From contig NZ_BMSX01000014.1 in assembly GCF_014649375.1 (NCBI RefSeq), forward strand, positions 235,348-299,347: a DNA stretch of 64,000 nucleotides. The letters are read 5' to 3'. The position numbers and the translations under genes are program-made. Below are positions 50,777 through 60,351 of this stretch, piece after piece. The notes under the pieces were generated by a model. The model worked only from the letters and a program-made list of their open reading frames with translations. It made no database searches and was not told the DNA's origin. The DNA is from Streptomyces aurantiogriseus. GTDB taxonomy: Bacteria; Actinomycetota; Actinomycetes; Streptomycetales; Streptomycetaceae. Positions within the stretch are counted from its first letter, which is position 1. Each line of letters starts with the position of its first letter.

Positions 50777-51745
50777 ATGCCGTTCGAAGTGTTGACCATG
50801 GGCCGTGTCGGGGTGGATGTGTATCCGCTCCAGACCGGCGTGGGGCTGGCCGAGGTCACGTCGTTCGGCAAGTACCTGGGTGGCAGTCCGACGAACGTGG
50901 CCGTGGCCGCCGCCCGCTACGGCCGCTCGTCGGCTGTGATCACCAAGACGGGCCGGGATCCGTTCGGGGACTTCGTGCGGTCGGCTCTGGAGGGGTACGG
51001 GGTCGACAGCCGTTTCGTCGGGACGTCGGGCATCGCGCCGACGCCGGTGACGTTCTGCGAGATCTTCCCGCCGGACGATTTCCCGTTGTACTTCTACCGG
51101 CTGCCGAAGGCTCCCGACCTGGACATCAGCCCCGAGGAGCTCGACCTCGCGGCCGTGCACGACGCGCGGATCTTCTGGATCACCGGGACGGGGCTGAGTG
51201 AGGAGCCGAGCCGTTCGGCCACCCTCGCCGCCCTCGCGCACCGGGCGAAGGCGGGAACGACCGTCTTCGACCTCGACTGGCGGCCGATGTTCTGGACCGA
51301 CCCGGGCCGGGCGCGGGCGTACTACGCCGAGGCGCTGCGGCATACGACGGTCGCGGTGGGCAATCTCGACGAGTGCGAGGTGGCCACCGGTGAGCGTGAG
51401 CCGTACGCGGCCGCGAAGGCGCTGATCGACGCCGGGGTCGAGCTGGCGGTGGTGAAGCAGGGCCCCAAGGGTGTGCTGGCGATGGACCGGGACGGCTCGG
51501 CGGTTGAGATCGCGCCGGTTGCGGTGGACGTCGTCAACGGTCTTGGCGCCGGTGACGCCTTCGGTGGTGCGCTGTGTCACGGGTTGCTGTCCGGGTGGGA
51601 CACCCGTCGCACGGTGGCCTTCGCCAATGCCGCCGGCGCCATCGTCGCGGGCCGCCTGTCCTGCTCCGACGCGATGCCCACCGAGGCCGAGGTCGACACC
51701 AAGCTCCGCGAGGCCGCCCTCGCCTCCACCGACCGAAAGGCGTGA
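50777..51745 (+). CDS. iolC: 5-dehydro-2-deoxygluconokinase
   Basis: 322 residues, ATG with GAAGGGAA upstream. PfkB/ribokinase fold: GKYLGGSPTNVAVAAARYGR near the N-terminus and the catalytic GAGDAFGGALCHGLLSG near the C-terminus, with the general-base Asp in that motif. It phosphorylates 2-deoxy-5-keto-D-gluconate at C6. First gene of the iol operon; here it lacks the C-terminal aldolase-like domain found fused to IolC in some bacteria, and a separate aldolase-like gene follows 4 bp later. Confidence 0.93.
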   Translation: MPFEVLTMGRVGVDVYPLQTGVGLAEVTSFGKYLGGSPTNVAVAAARYGRSSAVITKTGRDPFGDFVRSALEGYGVDSRFVGTSGIAPTPVTFCEIFPPDDFPLYFYRLPKAPDLDISPEELDLAAVHDARIFWITGTGLSEEPSRSATLAALAHRAKAGTTVFDLDWRPMFWTDPGRARAYYAEALRHTTVAVGNLDECEVATGEREPYAAAKALIDAGVELAVVKQGPKGVLAMDRDGSAVEIAPVAVDVVNGLGAGDAFGGALCHGLLSGWDTRRTVAFANAAGAIVAGRLSCSDAMPTEAEVDTKLREAALASTDRKA

Positions 51746-51749
51746 CGAC

Positions 51750-52622
51750 GTGCTGTCCGACAATGTGAGCCGGATCGTGTCCGCCCGGGTGGGCGATCCT
51801 GGCGCGATCGCGGCCGCCGCCGCACGCCGCATCAAGGCCACCTCGCTGATCGGCGAGCACGGCAAGGCGATGATCATTGCTGCTGACCATCCCGCCCGCG
51901 GCGCCAACGGCGTCGGCGGCGACCCCAACGCCATGGCCGACCGCGCCCGACTGCTGGACCGCCTGTGCATCGCACTCGAACGGCCGGGCGTCACCGGGGT
52001 GCTGGCCACCGCCGACATCCTCGAGGACCTGCTCCTGCTCGGCGTCTTGGACGGCAAGAGCGTCTTCGGTTCCATGAACCGGGCGGGGCTGGCGGGGTCG
52101 GTGTTCGAGATCGACGACCGGTTCACCGGCTATGACGCCGAGACGATCGCCGCGATGGGCTTCGACGGCGGCAAGATGCTCACCCGTATCGCGCTGGACG
52201 ACCCGGCGACCCCCTCCGTTCTGAAGAACACCGCTCGAGCGGTCGACGAGCTGAATGACCGTCAGCTCATCGCCATGGTCGAGCCGTTCATCTCGGTATG
52301 GCAGGACGGCAGGATCCGCAACGACCTCTCCACCGACGCCGTGGTCAAGTCGATCACGATCGCTTCGGGCCTGGGCCGCCGCACTGCCTACACCTGGCTG
52401 AAGCTGCCGGTCGTGGAGGACATGGAGCGGGTGCTGGCCTCCTCGACGCTCCCGGCTCTGCTGCTGGGTGGCGAGGTCAAGGATGCCGACGCGGCTTTCG
52501 CGTCCTGGGGCAAGGCGCTCAAGCAGCCCACCGCGCAGGGGCTGGTCGTGGGCCGCTCGCTGCTCTACCCCTCCAACGGTGATGTCGCCGGTGCGGTGGA
52601 CAAGGCGGTGAGCCTGCTGTGA
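51750..52622 (+). CDS. Cgl0159-type (beta/alpha)8 protein, probable DKGP aldolase
   Basis: 290 residues from the GTG at 51750. The TIM-barrel pattern includes KAMIIAADHPARGANGVGGD, GVTGVLATADILEDLLLLGV, LIAMVEPFISVWQDGRIRND and LPALLLGGEVKDADAAFASW. It resembles the Cgl0159 family found in corynebacterial and streptomycete iol clusters. No classical IolJ (fructose-bisphosphate-aldolase-like) gene is present in this operon, so this protein is the best candidate for cleaving 6-phospho-2-deoxy-5-keto-gluconate to dihydroxyacetone phosphate and malonic semialdehyde. The reaction is inferred. Confidence 0.8.
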   Translation: MLSDNVSRIVSARVGDPGAIAAAAARRIKATSLIGEHGKAMIIAADHPARGANGVGGDPNAMADRARLLDRLCIALERPGVTGVLATADILEDLLLLGVLDGKSVFGSMNRAGLAGSVFEIDDRFTGYDAETIAAMGFDGGKMLTRIALDDPATPSVLKNTARAVDELNDRQLIAMVEPFISVWQDGRIRNDLSTDAVVKSITIASGLGRRTAYTWLKLPVVEDMERVLASSTLPALLLGGEVKDADAAFASWGKALKQPTAQGLVVGRSLLYPSNGDVAGAVDKAVSLL

Positions 52623-53485
52623 GCAACAAGTACCACCTGCCCAAGGGGACTTCGGCCGACGGGCCGTACGACCTCCTGGTCACGCCCGAGTCGGCGGGCT
52701 GGGGATACTCCGGCCTCAGGATCCTGACCCTGAGGCCGGGCGAGACGCACACCTTGCCCACCGGGGACTGCGAGTTCCTGGTCCTGCCGCTGACGGGCTC
52801 CTGCACCGTCACCACGGACGGCAAGACCTTCGAACTCGAAGGCCGGACGGGTGTGTTTGCCTCGGTCACCGACTTCGCGTACCTCCCCCGCGAGTCGGAG
52901 GCCCAGATCAGCAGCGCGCAGGGAGGTCTGTTCGCGCTGCCCTCCGCCCGTACCGAGCGGGGCGGTCTGCCCGCTCGGTACGGGCGCAAGGAGGACGTAC
53001 CCGTGGAGCTGCGCGGTGCGGGTGCGTGTTCGCGGCAGGTCAACAACTACTGCCTGCCGGGCACGTTCGAGGCCGAGCAGCTGCTGGTGTGCGAGGTGCT
53101 CACCCCGGGCGGCAACTGGTCGTCGTACCCGCCGCACAAGCACGACGAGGCCCGCCCCGGGGTGGAGTCGGAGCTGGAGGAGATCTACTACTTCCAGGTC
53201 GCGGGCGAGGGCGGCTTCGGCTACCAGCGCGTGTATGGCACTCCCGAGCGACCGATCGATGTGCTCGCCGAGGTCCGCTCCGGTGACACCGTGCTGATCC
53301 CGCACGGCTGGCACGGCCCTTCGATCGCCGCGCCCGGCTACGACCTGTACTACCTCAACGTCATGGCCGGCCCCGGCCAGGACCGCGCCTGGCTGATCTG
53401 CGACGACCCCGCCCACGGCTGGGTCCGCGACACCTGGACGTCCCAGGACATCGACGACCGGCTTCCCTTCGGAGAGAACCGATGA
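52619..53485 (+). CDS. iolB: 5-deoxy-glucuronate isomerase
   Basis: 288 residues, GTG overlapping the previous stop. Bicupin fold: LRILTLRPGETHTLPTGDCE in the first cupin, and NWSSYPPHKHDEARPGVESE with its metal-binding His/Glu residues and GDTVLIPHGWHGPSIAAPGY in the second. It converts 5-deoxy-glucuronate to 2-deoxy-5-keto-gluconate, between IolD and IolC. Confidence 0.95.
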   Translation: MSNKYHLPKGTSADGPYDLLVTPESAGWGYSGLRILTLRPGETHTLPTGDCEFLVLPLTGSCTVTTDGKTFELEGRTGVFASVTDFAYLPRESEAQISSAQGGLFALPSARTERGGLPARYGRKEDVPVELRGAGACSRQVNNYCLPGTFEAEQLLVCEVLTPGGNWSSYPPHKHDEARPGVESELEEIYYFQVAGEGGFGYQRVYGTPERPIDVLAEVRSGDTVLIPHGWHGPSIAAPGYDLYYLNVMAGPGQDRAWLICDDPAHGWVRDTWTSQDIDDRLPFGENR

Positions 53486-55365
53486 ACACCGTACGACTGA
53501 CCACCGCGCAGGCCCTGGTGCGCTTCCTGGCCAGCCAGTACAGCGAGCGTGACGGGCAGGAGCAGCGGCTGATCCCCGGTGTGTGGGGCATCTTCGGGCA
53601 CGGCAACGTGGCCGGCATCGGGCAGGCCCTTCTCCAGGCGGCGGTGACTCAAGAGGCCGATCTCCCGTATTACCTGGCCCGTAACGAGCAGGGCATGGTG
53701 CACGCCTCGGTCGCCTACGCCAAGATGCGTGACCGGCTGGCCACCTTCGCCTGCACGGCGTCGACCGGCCCCGGCTCGACCAACATGATCACGGGGGCGG
53801 CGCTGGCCACCACCAACCGGCTGCCGGTGCTGCTGCTGCCGTCCGACATGTTCGCCACCCGCGTCGCCGACCCGGTGCTGCAGCAGCTGGAGGACACCCG
53901 CGGCGGCGACGTCACCGTCAACGACGCCTTCCGCGCCGTATCGAAGTACTTCGACCGCATCTCGCGTCCCGAGCAGCTCATCCCGGCGGCGCTGGCGGCG
54001 ATGCGGGTGCTGACCGACCCGGTCGAGACCGGCGCCGTCACCCTCGCCCTGCCACAGGACGTGCAGGCCGAGGCCTACGACTGGCCGGTCGCGTTCTTCC
54101 GCCGCCGGGTGTGGCACGTGGGCCGCCCGGTCCCGGAACCCAGCGCCGTCGAGCGGGCCGCACGCCTGCTGCGCAACGCCCGCAGGCCGCTGATCGTGGC
54201 GGGCGGCGGTGCGGTGTACTCCGGTGCCGAGACCGCCCTGCGTGCCTTCGCCGAAGGCACCGGTATCCCGGTCGCCGACACCCACGCCGGCAAGGGCGCG
54301 GTGCCCTGGGACCACCCCTGCGCGGTCGGCGGCATCGGATCGACCGGCTCCCACGCGGCGAACGAGCTGGCGAAGGAAGCGGACGTCGTCCTGGGCATCG
54401 GCACCCGCTACAGCGACTTCACAACCGCCAGCCACACCGTGTTCGGCAACCCGGACGTCACCTTCGTCAACCTCAACGTGGCCCGTCTGGACGCCGTCAA
54501 GCACTCCGCGGAGCCGCTGGTGGCCGACGCCCGGCTCGGCATCCAGGCCCTCGCAGGCGCACTGAAGGACTGGGAGGTCGAGCCGGAGTACCGGGCTCGT
54601 ACCCGCGAGCTGATCGCCCGCACAAGGGAGATCGAGGAGGAGTGCTTCGCTCCCGACCGCAACACCGGCGCCCTGCCCGCCCAGACGCAGATCCTGGGCG
54701 CGCTCAACGACGTCCTCGACGACCGCGCCGTCGTCATCAACGCGGCCGGTTCCATGCCCGGTGACCTGCAGCAGCTGTGGCGGGCGCGGGATCCGAAGGC
54801 CTACCACGTCGAGTACGCCTACTCCTGCATGGGCTACGAGGTCGCCGCCGGCGTCGGCGCCAAGATGGCCGACCCCACCCGCGATGTCGTCGTCCTGGTC
54901 GGCGACGGCTCGTATCTGATGATGGCCCAGGAGATCGTCACCATGGTCTCCGAAGGACTCAAGGTCATCATCGTCCTGGTCCAGAACCACGGCTTCGCCT
55001 CCATCGGCGCCCTGTCGGAGTCGCTGGGCTCGCAAAGGTTCGGTACCAAGTACCGCTACCGCGATGAGGATTCGGGCCAGCTGGACGGCGACGTCCTGCC
55101 CGTCGACCTCGCCGCGAACGCCTCCTCCCTGGGCGCGGACGTCCTGCACGCTGCCTCCGTCGAGGAGTTCCGCACGGCGATGGAGAAGGCCAAAGCCGCC
55201 TCCCGCACCACCGTCGTCCACGTCGAGACCGACCTCTACGGCCCCAACCCGCCCGGCCACGGCTGGTGGGACGTCCCCGTCAGCCAGACCTCCGCACTCG
55301 ACACCACCCGCACCGCATACGACACCTACGCCACCCACAAGCGCGCTCAGCGGCACTACCTGTAA
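53482..55365 (+). CDS. iolD: 3D-(3,5/4)-trihydroxycyclohexane-1,2-dione hydrolase (ThDP-dependent)
   Basis: 627 residues, ATG overlapping the iolB stop. ThDP-enzyme layout: N-terminal Pyr domain (RLIPGVWGIFGHGNVAGIGQ), central domain (ARRPLIVAGGGAVYSGAETA), C-terminal PP domain with the Mg/ThDP motif VVLVGDGSYLMMAQEIVTMV and LVQNHGFASIG. It opens the inositol-derived ring to 5-deoxy-glucuronate. Confidence 0.95.
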   Translation: MNTVRLTTAQALVRFLASQYSERDGQEQRLIPGVWGIFGHGNVAGIGQALLQAAVTQEADLPYYLARNEQGMVHASVAYAKMRDRLATFACTASTGPGSTNMITGAALATTNRLPVLLLPSDMFATRVADPVLQQLEDTRGGDVTVNDAFRAVSKYFDRISRPEQLIPAALAAMRVLTDPVETGAVTLALPQDVQAEAYDWPVAFFRRRVWHVGRPVPEPSAVERAARLLRNARRPLIVAGGGAVYSGAETALRAFAEGTGIPVADTHAGKGAVPWDHPCAVGGIGSTGSHAANELAKEADVVLGIGTRYSDFTTASHTVFGNPDVTFVNLNVARLDAVKHSAEPLVADARLGIQALAGALKDWEVEPEYRARTRELIARTREIEEECFAPDRNTGALPAQTQILGALNDVLDDRAVVINAAGSMPGDLQQLWRARDPKAYHVEYAYSCMGYEVAAGVGAKMADPTRDVVVLVGDGSYLMMAQEIVTMVSEGLKVIIVLVQNHGFASIGALSESLGSQRFGTKYRYRDEDSGQLDGDVLPVDLAANASSLGADVLHAASVEEFRTAMEKAKAASRTTVVHVETDLYGPNPPGHGWWDVPVSQTSALDTTRTAYDTYATHKRAQRHYL

Positions 55366-55394
55366 GTCCCGTCCCCGCAAAGGAAACCCGTACC

Positions 55395-56891
55395 GTGAAG
55401 ACCATCCAGCACTGGATCAACGGCTCCCCCGCTGCCGGAGACGGCTCGGAGAGCGCGCCCGTGTTCAACCCGGCCACCGGCCAGGAACAGGCCCGGGTCG
55501 TACTCGGCGGTTCCGCCGACGTGGCCACCGCCGGCGCAGCCGCCTCGAAGGCCTTCGAGACCTGGTCGGAGTCCTCCCTCACCCAGCGCACCCAGGTGAT
55601 GTTCGCCTTCCGCCAGCTCCTCGTCGAACACGAAGAGGAACTGGGCCGGATCATCTCCGCCGAACACGGCAAGACCGTCGACGACGCCCGCGGCGAAATC
55701 ACCCGTGGTCGCGAAGTCGTCGAGTTCGCCTGCGGCCTCGGCGACGTCCTCAAGGGATCCTTCTCCGACCAGGTCTCCCGCGGCGTGGACGTGCACAACT
55801 TCCGCCAGCCCCTCGGCGTCGTCGCGGGCATCACGCCGTTCAACTTCCCCGCCATGGTGCCCCTGTGGATGCACCCGATCGCCATCGCCACCGGCAACAC
55901 CTTCATCCTCAAGCCGTCCGAGCGCGACCCCTCCGCCGCCAACTTCGTCGCCGAGCTGTACAAGCGCGCCGGCCTGCCCGACGGCGTCTTCAACGTCGTC
56001 CACGGCGGCAAGGACGCCGTGGACGCGATCCTCACCCACCCCGGCATCGAGGCCGTCTCCTTCGTCGGCTCCACCCCCATCGCCAAGTACGTCCACGAAC
56101 AGGCCACCACCCACGGCAAGCGGGTCCAGGCACTCGGGGGCGCCAAGAACCACGCCGTCGTCCTGCCCGACGCCGACCTCGAATTCGCCGCCAACCACAT
56201 CACCGCCGGCGCCTACGGCTCCGCAGGCGAACGCTGCATGGCCGTCTCCGTCGCCGTCGCCGTCGGTGATGCCGCCGACGGGCTGGTCGAGGTCCTGGAA
56301 CGCAAGGCCCGCGAAGTCAAGGTCGGCCCCGGTGACGCCCCCGGCACCGACATGGGCCCCCTGGTCACCAAGGCCGCCCAGGAACGCGTCGAAAACGCCG
56401 TCGGCACCGCCGCCACCCAGGGCGCCACCGTCGTCGTCGACGGCCGCGGTCTCAAGGTCGACGGTCACGAGGACGGCTTCTTCACCGGCCCCTCCCTCCT
56501 CGACCACGTCACGGCCGAGATGGACGCCTACAAGGAGGAGCTGTTCGGCCCGGTCCTCGCGATCGTCCGCGCCGAGTCCCTCGACGAGGCGATCGAGCTG
56601 ATCAACGCCAACCCCTACGGCAACGGAACCGCCCTGTTCACCGCCTCCGGCGAAGCCGCCCGCCGATTCCAGCGCAACGTCAAGGTCGGCATGATCGGCA
56701 TCAACGTTCCCGTGCCCGTCCCGATGTCCTACTACTCCTTCGGCGGCTGGAAGGACTCCCTCATCGGCGACAACCCCATCCACGGCCCCGAGGGCATCCG
56801 CTTCTACACCCGGCCCAAGGTCGTCACCACCCGCTGGCCCCAGCCCACCCACCAGCACCACGCCGGCTTCAACTTCCCCACCTCCAACTGA
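55395..56891 (+). CDS. iolA: Methylmalonate-/malonate-semialdehyde dehydrogenase (CoA-acylating)
   Basis: 498 residues from the GTG at 55395. Aldehyde dehydrogenase fold of the MmsA type: GVVAGITPFNFPAMVPLWMH, SFVGSTPIAKYVHEQA, catalytic Cys281 in GSAGERCMAVSVAV, and PMSYYSFGGWKDSLIGDNPI near the end. It oxidises malonate semialdehyde to acetyl-CoA and CO2, the last step of the pathway. Also known as mmsA. Confidence 0.94.
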   Translation: MKTIQHWINGSPAAGDGSESAPVFNPATGQEQARVVLGGSADVATAGAAASKAFETWSESSLTQRTQVMFAFRQLLVEHEEELGRIISAEHGKTVDDARGEITRGREVVEFACGLGDVLKGSFSDQVSRGVDVHNFRQPLGVVAGITPFNFPAMVPLWMHPIAIATGNTFILKPSERDPSAANFVAELYKRAGLPDGVFNVVHGGKDAVDAILTHPGIEAVSFVGSTPIAKYVHEQATTHGKRVQALGGAKNHAVVLPDADLEFAANHITAGAYGSAGERCMAVSVAVAVGDAADGLVEVLERKAREVKVGPGDAPGTDMGPLVTKAAQERVENAVGTAATQGATVVVDGRGLKVDGHEDGFFTGPSLLDHVTAEMDAYKEELFGPVLAIVRAESLDEAIELINANPYGNGTALFTASGEAARRFQRNVKVGMIGINVPVPVPMSYYSFGGWKDSLIGDNPIHGPEGIRFYTRPKVVTTRWPQPTHQHHAGFNFPTSN

Positions 56892-56926
56892 CGTCCAATC
56901 TGACCCCTCTCCCCGAAGGACACACC

Positions 56927-57877
56927 ATGGCAACGGCGCCATCCTCCCTCCGCACGACCGTAGGCAACCTGTGCCTGGGTTCCGCCCCCGACTCCTGGGG
57001 TGTCTGGTTCGCCGAGGACGAGCACCAGGTGTCGTACACCCGCTTCCTCGACGAGCTGACCGCGGCCGGCTACAAGTGGCTGGAGCTCGGGCCGTACGGC
57101 TACCTCCCCACCGACCCGCAGAAGCTGAAGGAGGAGCTGGACGCCCGCGGCCTCCAGGTCTCCGGGGGCACCGCCTTCGGCGCGCTGCACCGGCCGGAGG
57201 CCTGGGACGAGATGCTCGCGCACGTCCGGCAGGTCGCCACGCTGACCGCTGCCGCGGGCGCCCATCATCTGGTCCTGATCCCGCCGATGTACCGGGACGA
57301 GAAGACCGGCGCGTTCACCGAGTCACCCGAGCTGACCGCCGAGCAGTGGGCGGGCTTCGGCCGGGCCGCCGACCGGCTCGGCAAGCTGCTCCTCGACGAG
57401 TACGACGTACGGCTCGTGATCCACCCGCACGCCGACAGCCACATCCAGACCCAGCCGGAGATCGAGCGGCTGCTGAACGAGTCGGACGCCCGCTACACGA
57501 ACCTGTGCCTGGACACCGGGCACGTGGCCTACGGCGGCGGCGACAACCTCGACCTGATCCGCCGCTTCGGCGAGCGCGTGGGCTATGTCCACATCAAGCA
57601 GATGGACCCGGAGATCCTGGCCCAGGTCGCCGCCGAGGACCTCTCCTTCGGCGAGGCCGTCAAGCGCGGGGTGTGCGTGTCCCCGCCCGCGGGTGTGCCG
57701 AACCCGGCCGACGTGGTGGCCGAACTCTCCGGCTTGGACGCCGAGTTGTTCGTGATCGTCGAGCAGGACCTGTACCCCTGCGCACCCGAGGTACCACTCC
57801 CCATCGCGGTCAGCACCCGTGAGCACCTGGCCGGCTGGGGGCTGACGGGTACCCGACGCCCGACCCTCGGCCGATAG
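56927..57877 (+). CDS. iolE: Inosose dehydratase (2-keto-myo-inositol dehydratase)
   Basis: 316 residues, ATG with CGAAGGA upstream. Xylose-isomerase-like TIM barrel with the IolE start (LCLGSAPDSWGVWFAEDEHQ), metal-ligand candidates Glu/His/Asp in WLELGPYGYL, LVIHPHADSH, LCLDTGHVAYGG and GYVHIKQMDPE. It dehydrates 2-keto-myo-inositol to the dione used by IolD. Confidence 0.88.
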   Translation: MATAPSSLRTTVGNLCLGSAPDSWGVWFAEDEHQVSYTRFLDELTAAGYKWLELGPYGYLPTDPQKLKEELDARGLQVSGGTAFGALHRPEAWDEMLAHVRQVATLTAAAGAHHLVLIPPMYRDEKTGAFTESPELTAEQWAGFGRAADRLGKLLLDEYDVRLVIHPHADSHIQTQPEIERLLNESDARYTNLCLDTGHVAYGGGDNLDLIRRFGERVGYVHIKQMDPEILAQVAAEDLSFGEAVKRGVCVSPPAGVPNPADVVAELSGLDAELFVIVEQDLYPCAPEVPLPIAVSTREHLAGWGLTGTRRPTLGR

Positions 57878-57886
57878 GAGGCGCCC

Positions 57887-59308
57887 ATGGCAGTCAGGGA
57901 CGACACGACAGCCGCCCGCACGGTGACGGACGACGCACCGCCGGCGGTCTCCCGGCGGCTCCGGCTCATCACCGTCATCGCCACCTTCGGCGGACTCCTC
58001 TTCGGCTATGACACCGGCGTCATCAACGGCGCCCTGCCCTACATGACCGACGATCTCGGTCTGACCCCGTTCACCGAGGGCATGGTCACCAGCTCGCTGC
58101 TGCTGGGCGCGGCCCTGGGCGCGGTCACCGGTGGCAGGTTGTCGGACGCTCGGGGGCGGCGTCGTACGATCCTCGTCCTGGCCGTGGTGTTCTTCGTCGG
58201 CGCGCTGGGCTGCACGCTCGCGCCCAACACCGCCGTCATGGTCGTCGCCCGGTTCGTGCTCGGCCTCGCGGTCGGTGGCGCGTCGGTGACCGTGCCCGTT
58301 TACCTCGCGGAGGTCTCCCCCGCCGAGCGGCGCGGCGCGCTGGTGACCCGTAACGAACTGATGATCGTCAGTGGCCAGTTGCTGGCGTTCACCTCCAACG
58401 CGATCATCGCCCGGGTCGGCGGCGAGTCCGGCGGCGTGTGGCGCTGGATGCTCGTCCTCGCCACGCTTCCCGCCGTGGTGCTCTGGTTCGGCATGCTGGT
58501 GATGCCGGAGAGCCCGCGCTGGCTGGCGTCGAAGACCCGCTTCGGTGAGGCTCTGGAGGTGCTCAAGCAGGTCCGCTCCCGGCAGCGGGCGGAGGCCGAG
58601 CTGGCGGAGGTGACCGCGCTCGCCGTCAAGGAGGAGCGGGAGAAGCTCGGCGGCTGGCGGGACATGAAGGCCACCCCGTGGGTGCGCAAGCTGATGCTGG
58701 TCGGCTTCGGCATCGCGATCGTCCAGCAGATCACCGGCGTCAACACGATCATGTACTACGGCACCCAGATCCTGACCGACGCCGGATTCGCCGCGGACAG
58801 CGCGCTGACCGCGAACATCGCCAACGGCGTCATCTCGGTGCTCGCCACCTTCGTCGGCATCTGGCTGCTGGGCCGTGTCAACCGCCGTCCGATGCTGATG
58901 ACCGGTCAGATCGGTACGACGGCCGCCCTGTTGCTCATCGGCGTGTTCTCCCTGACCCTTCCCTCCGGCGACGGCCGCGCCTACGCCGTGCTCGCCATGA
59001 CGGTCACCTTCCTCGCCTTCCAGCAGGGCGCGATCTCGCCGGTGACCTGGCTGATGCTGTCGGAGATCTTCCCGATGCGGATGCGTGGTTTCGGCATGGG
59101 GGTCGCTGCCGTGGTGCTGTGGCTGACCAACTTCCTGATCGGTCTGGTCTTCCCCTCCCTGGTCTCCGGGATCGGGATCTCCAACACCTTCTTCCTCTTC
59201 GTGGTGGCGGGCGTCCTCTCGCTCGCCTTCGTCAAGCGCTACGTCCCCGAAACCAGGGGGCGCTCCCTCGAAACCCTCGAGGCCGAACTCCGCGCCCGTT
59301 TTTCCTGA
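57887..59308 (+). CDS. MFS sugar/inositol:H+ symporter
   Basis: 473 residues, ATG 9 nt after the iolE stop with AGGAGGCG. Twelve transmembrane segments and the sugar-porter signatures GGLLFGYDTGVINGALPYM, GGRLSDARGRRRTILVLAVV, VPVYLAEVSPAERRGALVTR, MPESPRWL and FVKRYVPETRGRSLETLEAE. Position inside the iol operon indicates myo-inositol uptake (IolT-like), alongside the ABC system downstream. Confidence 0.9.
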   Translation: MAVRDDTTAARTVTDDAPPAVSRRLRLITVIATFGGLLFGYDTGVINGALPYMTDDLGLTPFTEGMVTSSLLLGAALGAVTGGRLSDARGRRRTILVLAVVFFVGALGCTLAPNTAVMVVARFVLGLAVGGASVTVPVYLAEVSPAERRGALVTRNELMIVSGQLLAFTSNAIIARVGGESGGVWRWMLVLATLPAVVLWFGMLVMPESPRWLASKTRFGEALEVLKQVRSRQRAEAELAEVTALAVKEEREKLGGWRDMKATPWVRKLMLVGFGIAIVQQITGVNTIMYYGTQILTDAGFAADSALTANIANGVISVLATFVGIWLLGRVNRRPMLMTGQIGTTAALLLIGVFSLTLPSGDGRAYAVLAMTVTFLAFQQGAISPVTWLMLSEIFPMRMRGFGMGVAAVVLWLTNFLIGLVFPSLVSGIGISNTFFLFVVAGVLSLAFVKRYVPETRGRSLETLEAELRARFS

Positions 59309-59331
59309 TCACCCCTCCTCAAGGAACAGAC

Positions 59332-60351
59332 ATGACTGTACGTGTAGGTGTCATCGGCGCCGGAATGATCGGCCAGGACCACATACGACGGCTCACCGAC
59401 GTCGTCACGGGGGCGCAGGTCACCGCCGTGACGGACATCGACCAGGCCCGCGCCGCCGAGGTCGCCGCCCGCGTCGGCGCCACCGTCTTCCCGGCCGGCT
59501 CCGATCTGATCGCCTCCCCCGACGTGGACGCCGTCCTCGTCACCTCCTGGGGCCCCACCCATGCCGAGCACGTCCTGAACGCCATCGCGGCCGGCAAGCC
59601 GGTGTTCTGCGAGAAGCCCCTCGCCACCACCGCGGAGGACTGTCTGCGCATCGTGGAGGCCGAACGCGCCCACGGGCGCCGTCTGGTCCAGGTCGGCTTC
59701 ATGCGCCGTTTCGACGCCGGCTACCGCCAGATGAAGGAGGTCATCACCTCCGGCTCCCTCGGCGCCCCGCTGATCGTGCACTGCGCGCACCGCAACCCGA
59801 CCGTCCCGGAGTCGTACACCTCCGTCATGGCCGCGCAGGACACGGCCGTGCACGAGATCGACGTCCTGCGCTGGCTGCTCGACGACGAGATCGTCTCCGC
59901 CCAGGTGATCACCCCGCGCGCCACCAGCCAGCGGTTCGGCCACCTCAAGGACCCGCAGCTGATGTACTTCGAGACCGCGAACGGGGTCCGCATCGACCTC
60001 GAGGTCTTCGTCAACTGCCAGTACGGCTACGACATCCAGTGCGAGACCGTCGGCGAGGCGGGCCTGGTCCGGCTGCCCGACCCGGCCGCCGTCGCCGTCC
60101 GCACCGCCGGACAGCACGGCACCGCCGTCCTGCAGGACTGGAAGGGCCGCTTCGCCGACGCCTTCGACACCGAGTTCCGCGAGTGGGTCGCCTCCGTCGA
60201 GGCCGGCACCGAGCCCACCGGCCCGTCCGCCTGGGACGGCTACGCCGCCACCGTCATCACCGACGCCGCCGTCCGCTCCCTGGACTCCGACGGCACCGTC
60301 GTCACCGTCGACATGAAGCCCCGACCCGCCCTCTACGGAGGCACCGCATGA
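59332..60351 (+). CDS. iolG: myo-Inositol 2-dehydrogenase
   Basis: 339 residues, ATG with AAGGAAC upstream. Gfo/Idh/MocA fold: NAD-binding RVGVIGAGMIGQDHIRRL, the EKP motif with catalytic Lys in VFCEKPLAT, and the catalytic pair Asp/His in QDTAVHEIDVLRWLL. FVNCQYGYDIQCETVGEAGL is characteristic of inositol dehydrogenases. It oxidises myo-inositol to 2-keto-myo-inositol, the first step. Confidence 0.92.
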   Translation: MTVRVGVIGAGMIGQDHIRRLTDVVTGAQVTAVTDIDQARAAEVAARVGATVFPAGSDLIASPDVDAVLVTSWGPTHAEHVLNAIAAGKPVFCEKPLATTAEDCLRIVEAERAHGRRLVQVGFMRRFDAGYRQMKEVITSGSLGAPLIVHCAHRNPTVPESYTSVMAAQDTAVHEIDVLRWLLDDEIVSAQVITPRATSQRFGHLKDPQLMYFETANGVRIDLEVFVNCQYGYDIQCETVGEAGLVRLPDPAAVAVRTAGQHGTAVLQDWKGRFADAFDTEFREWVASVEAGTEPTGPSAWDGYAATVITDAAVRSLDSDGTVVTVDMKPRPALYGGTA

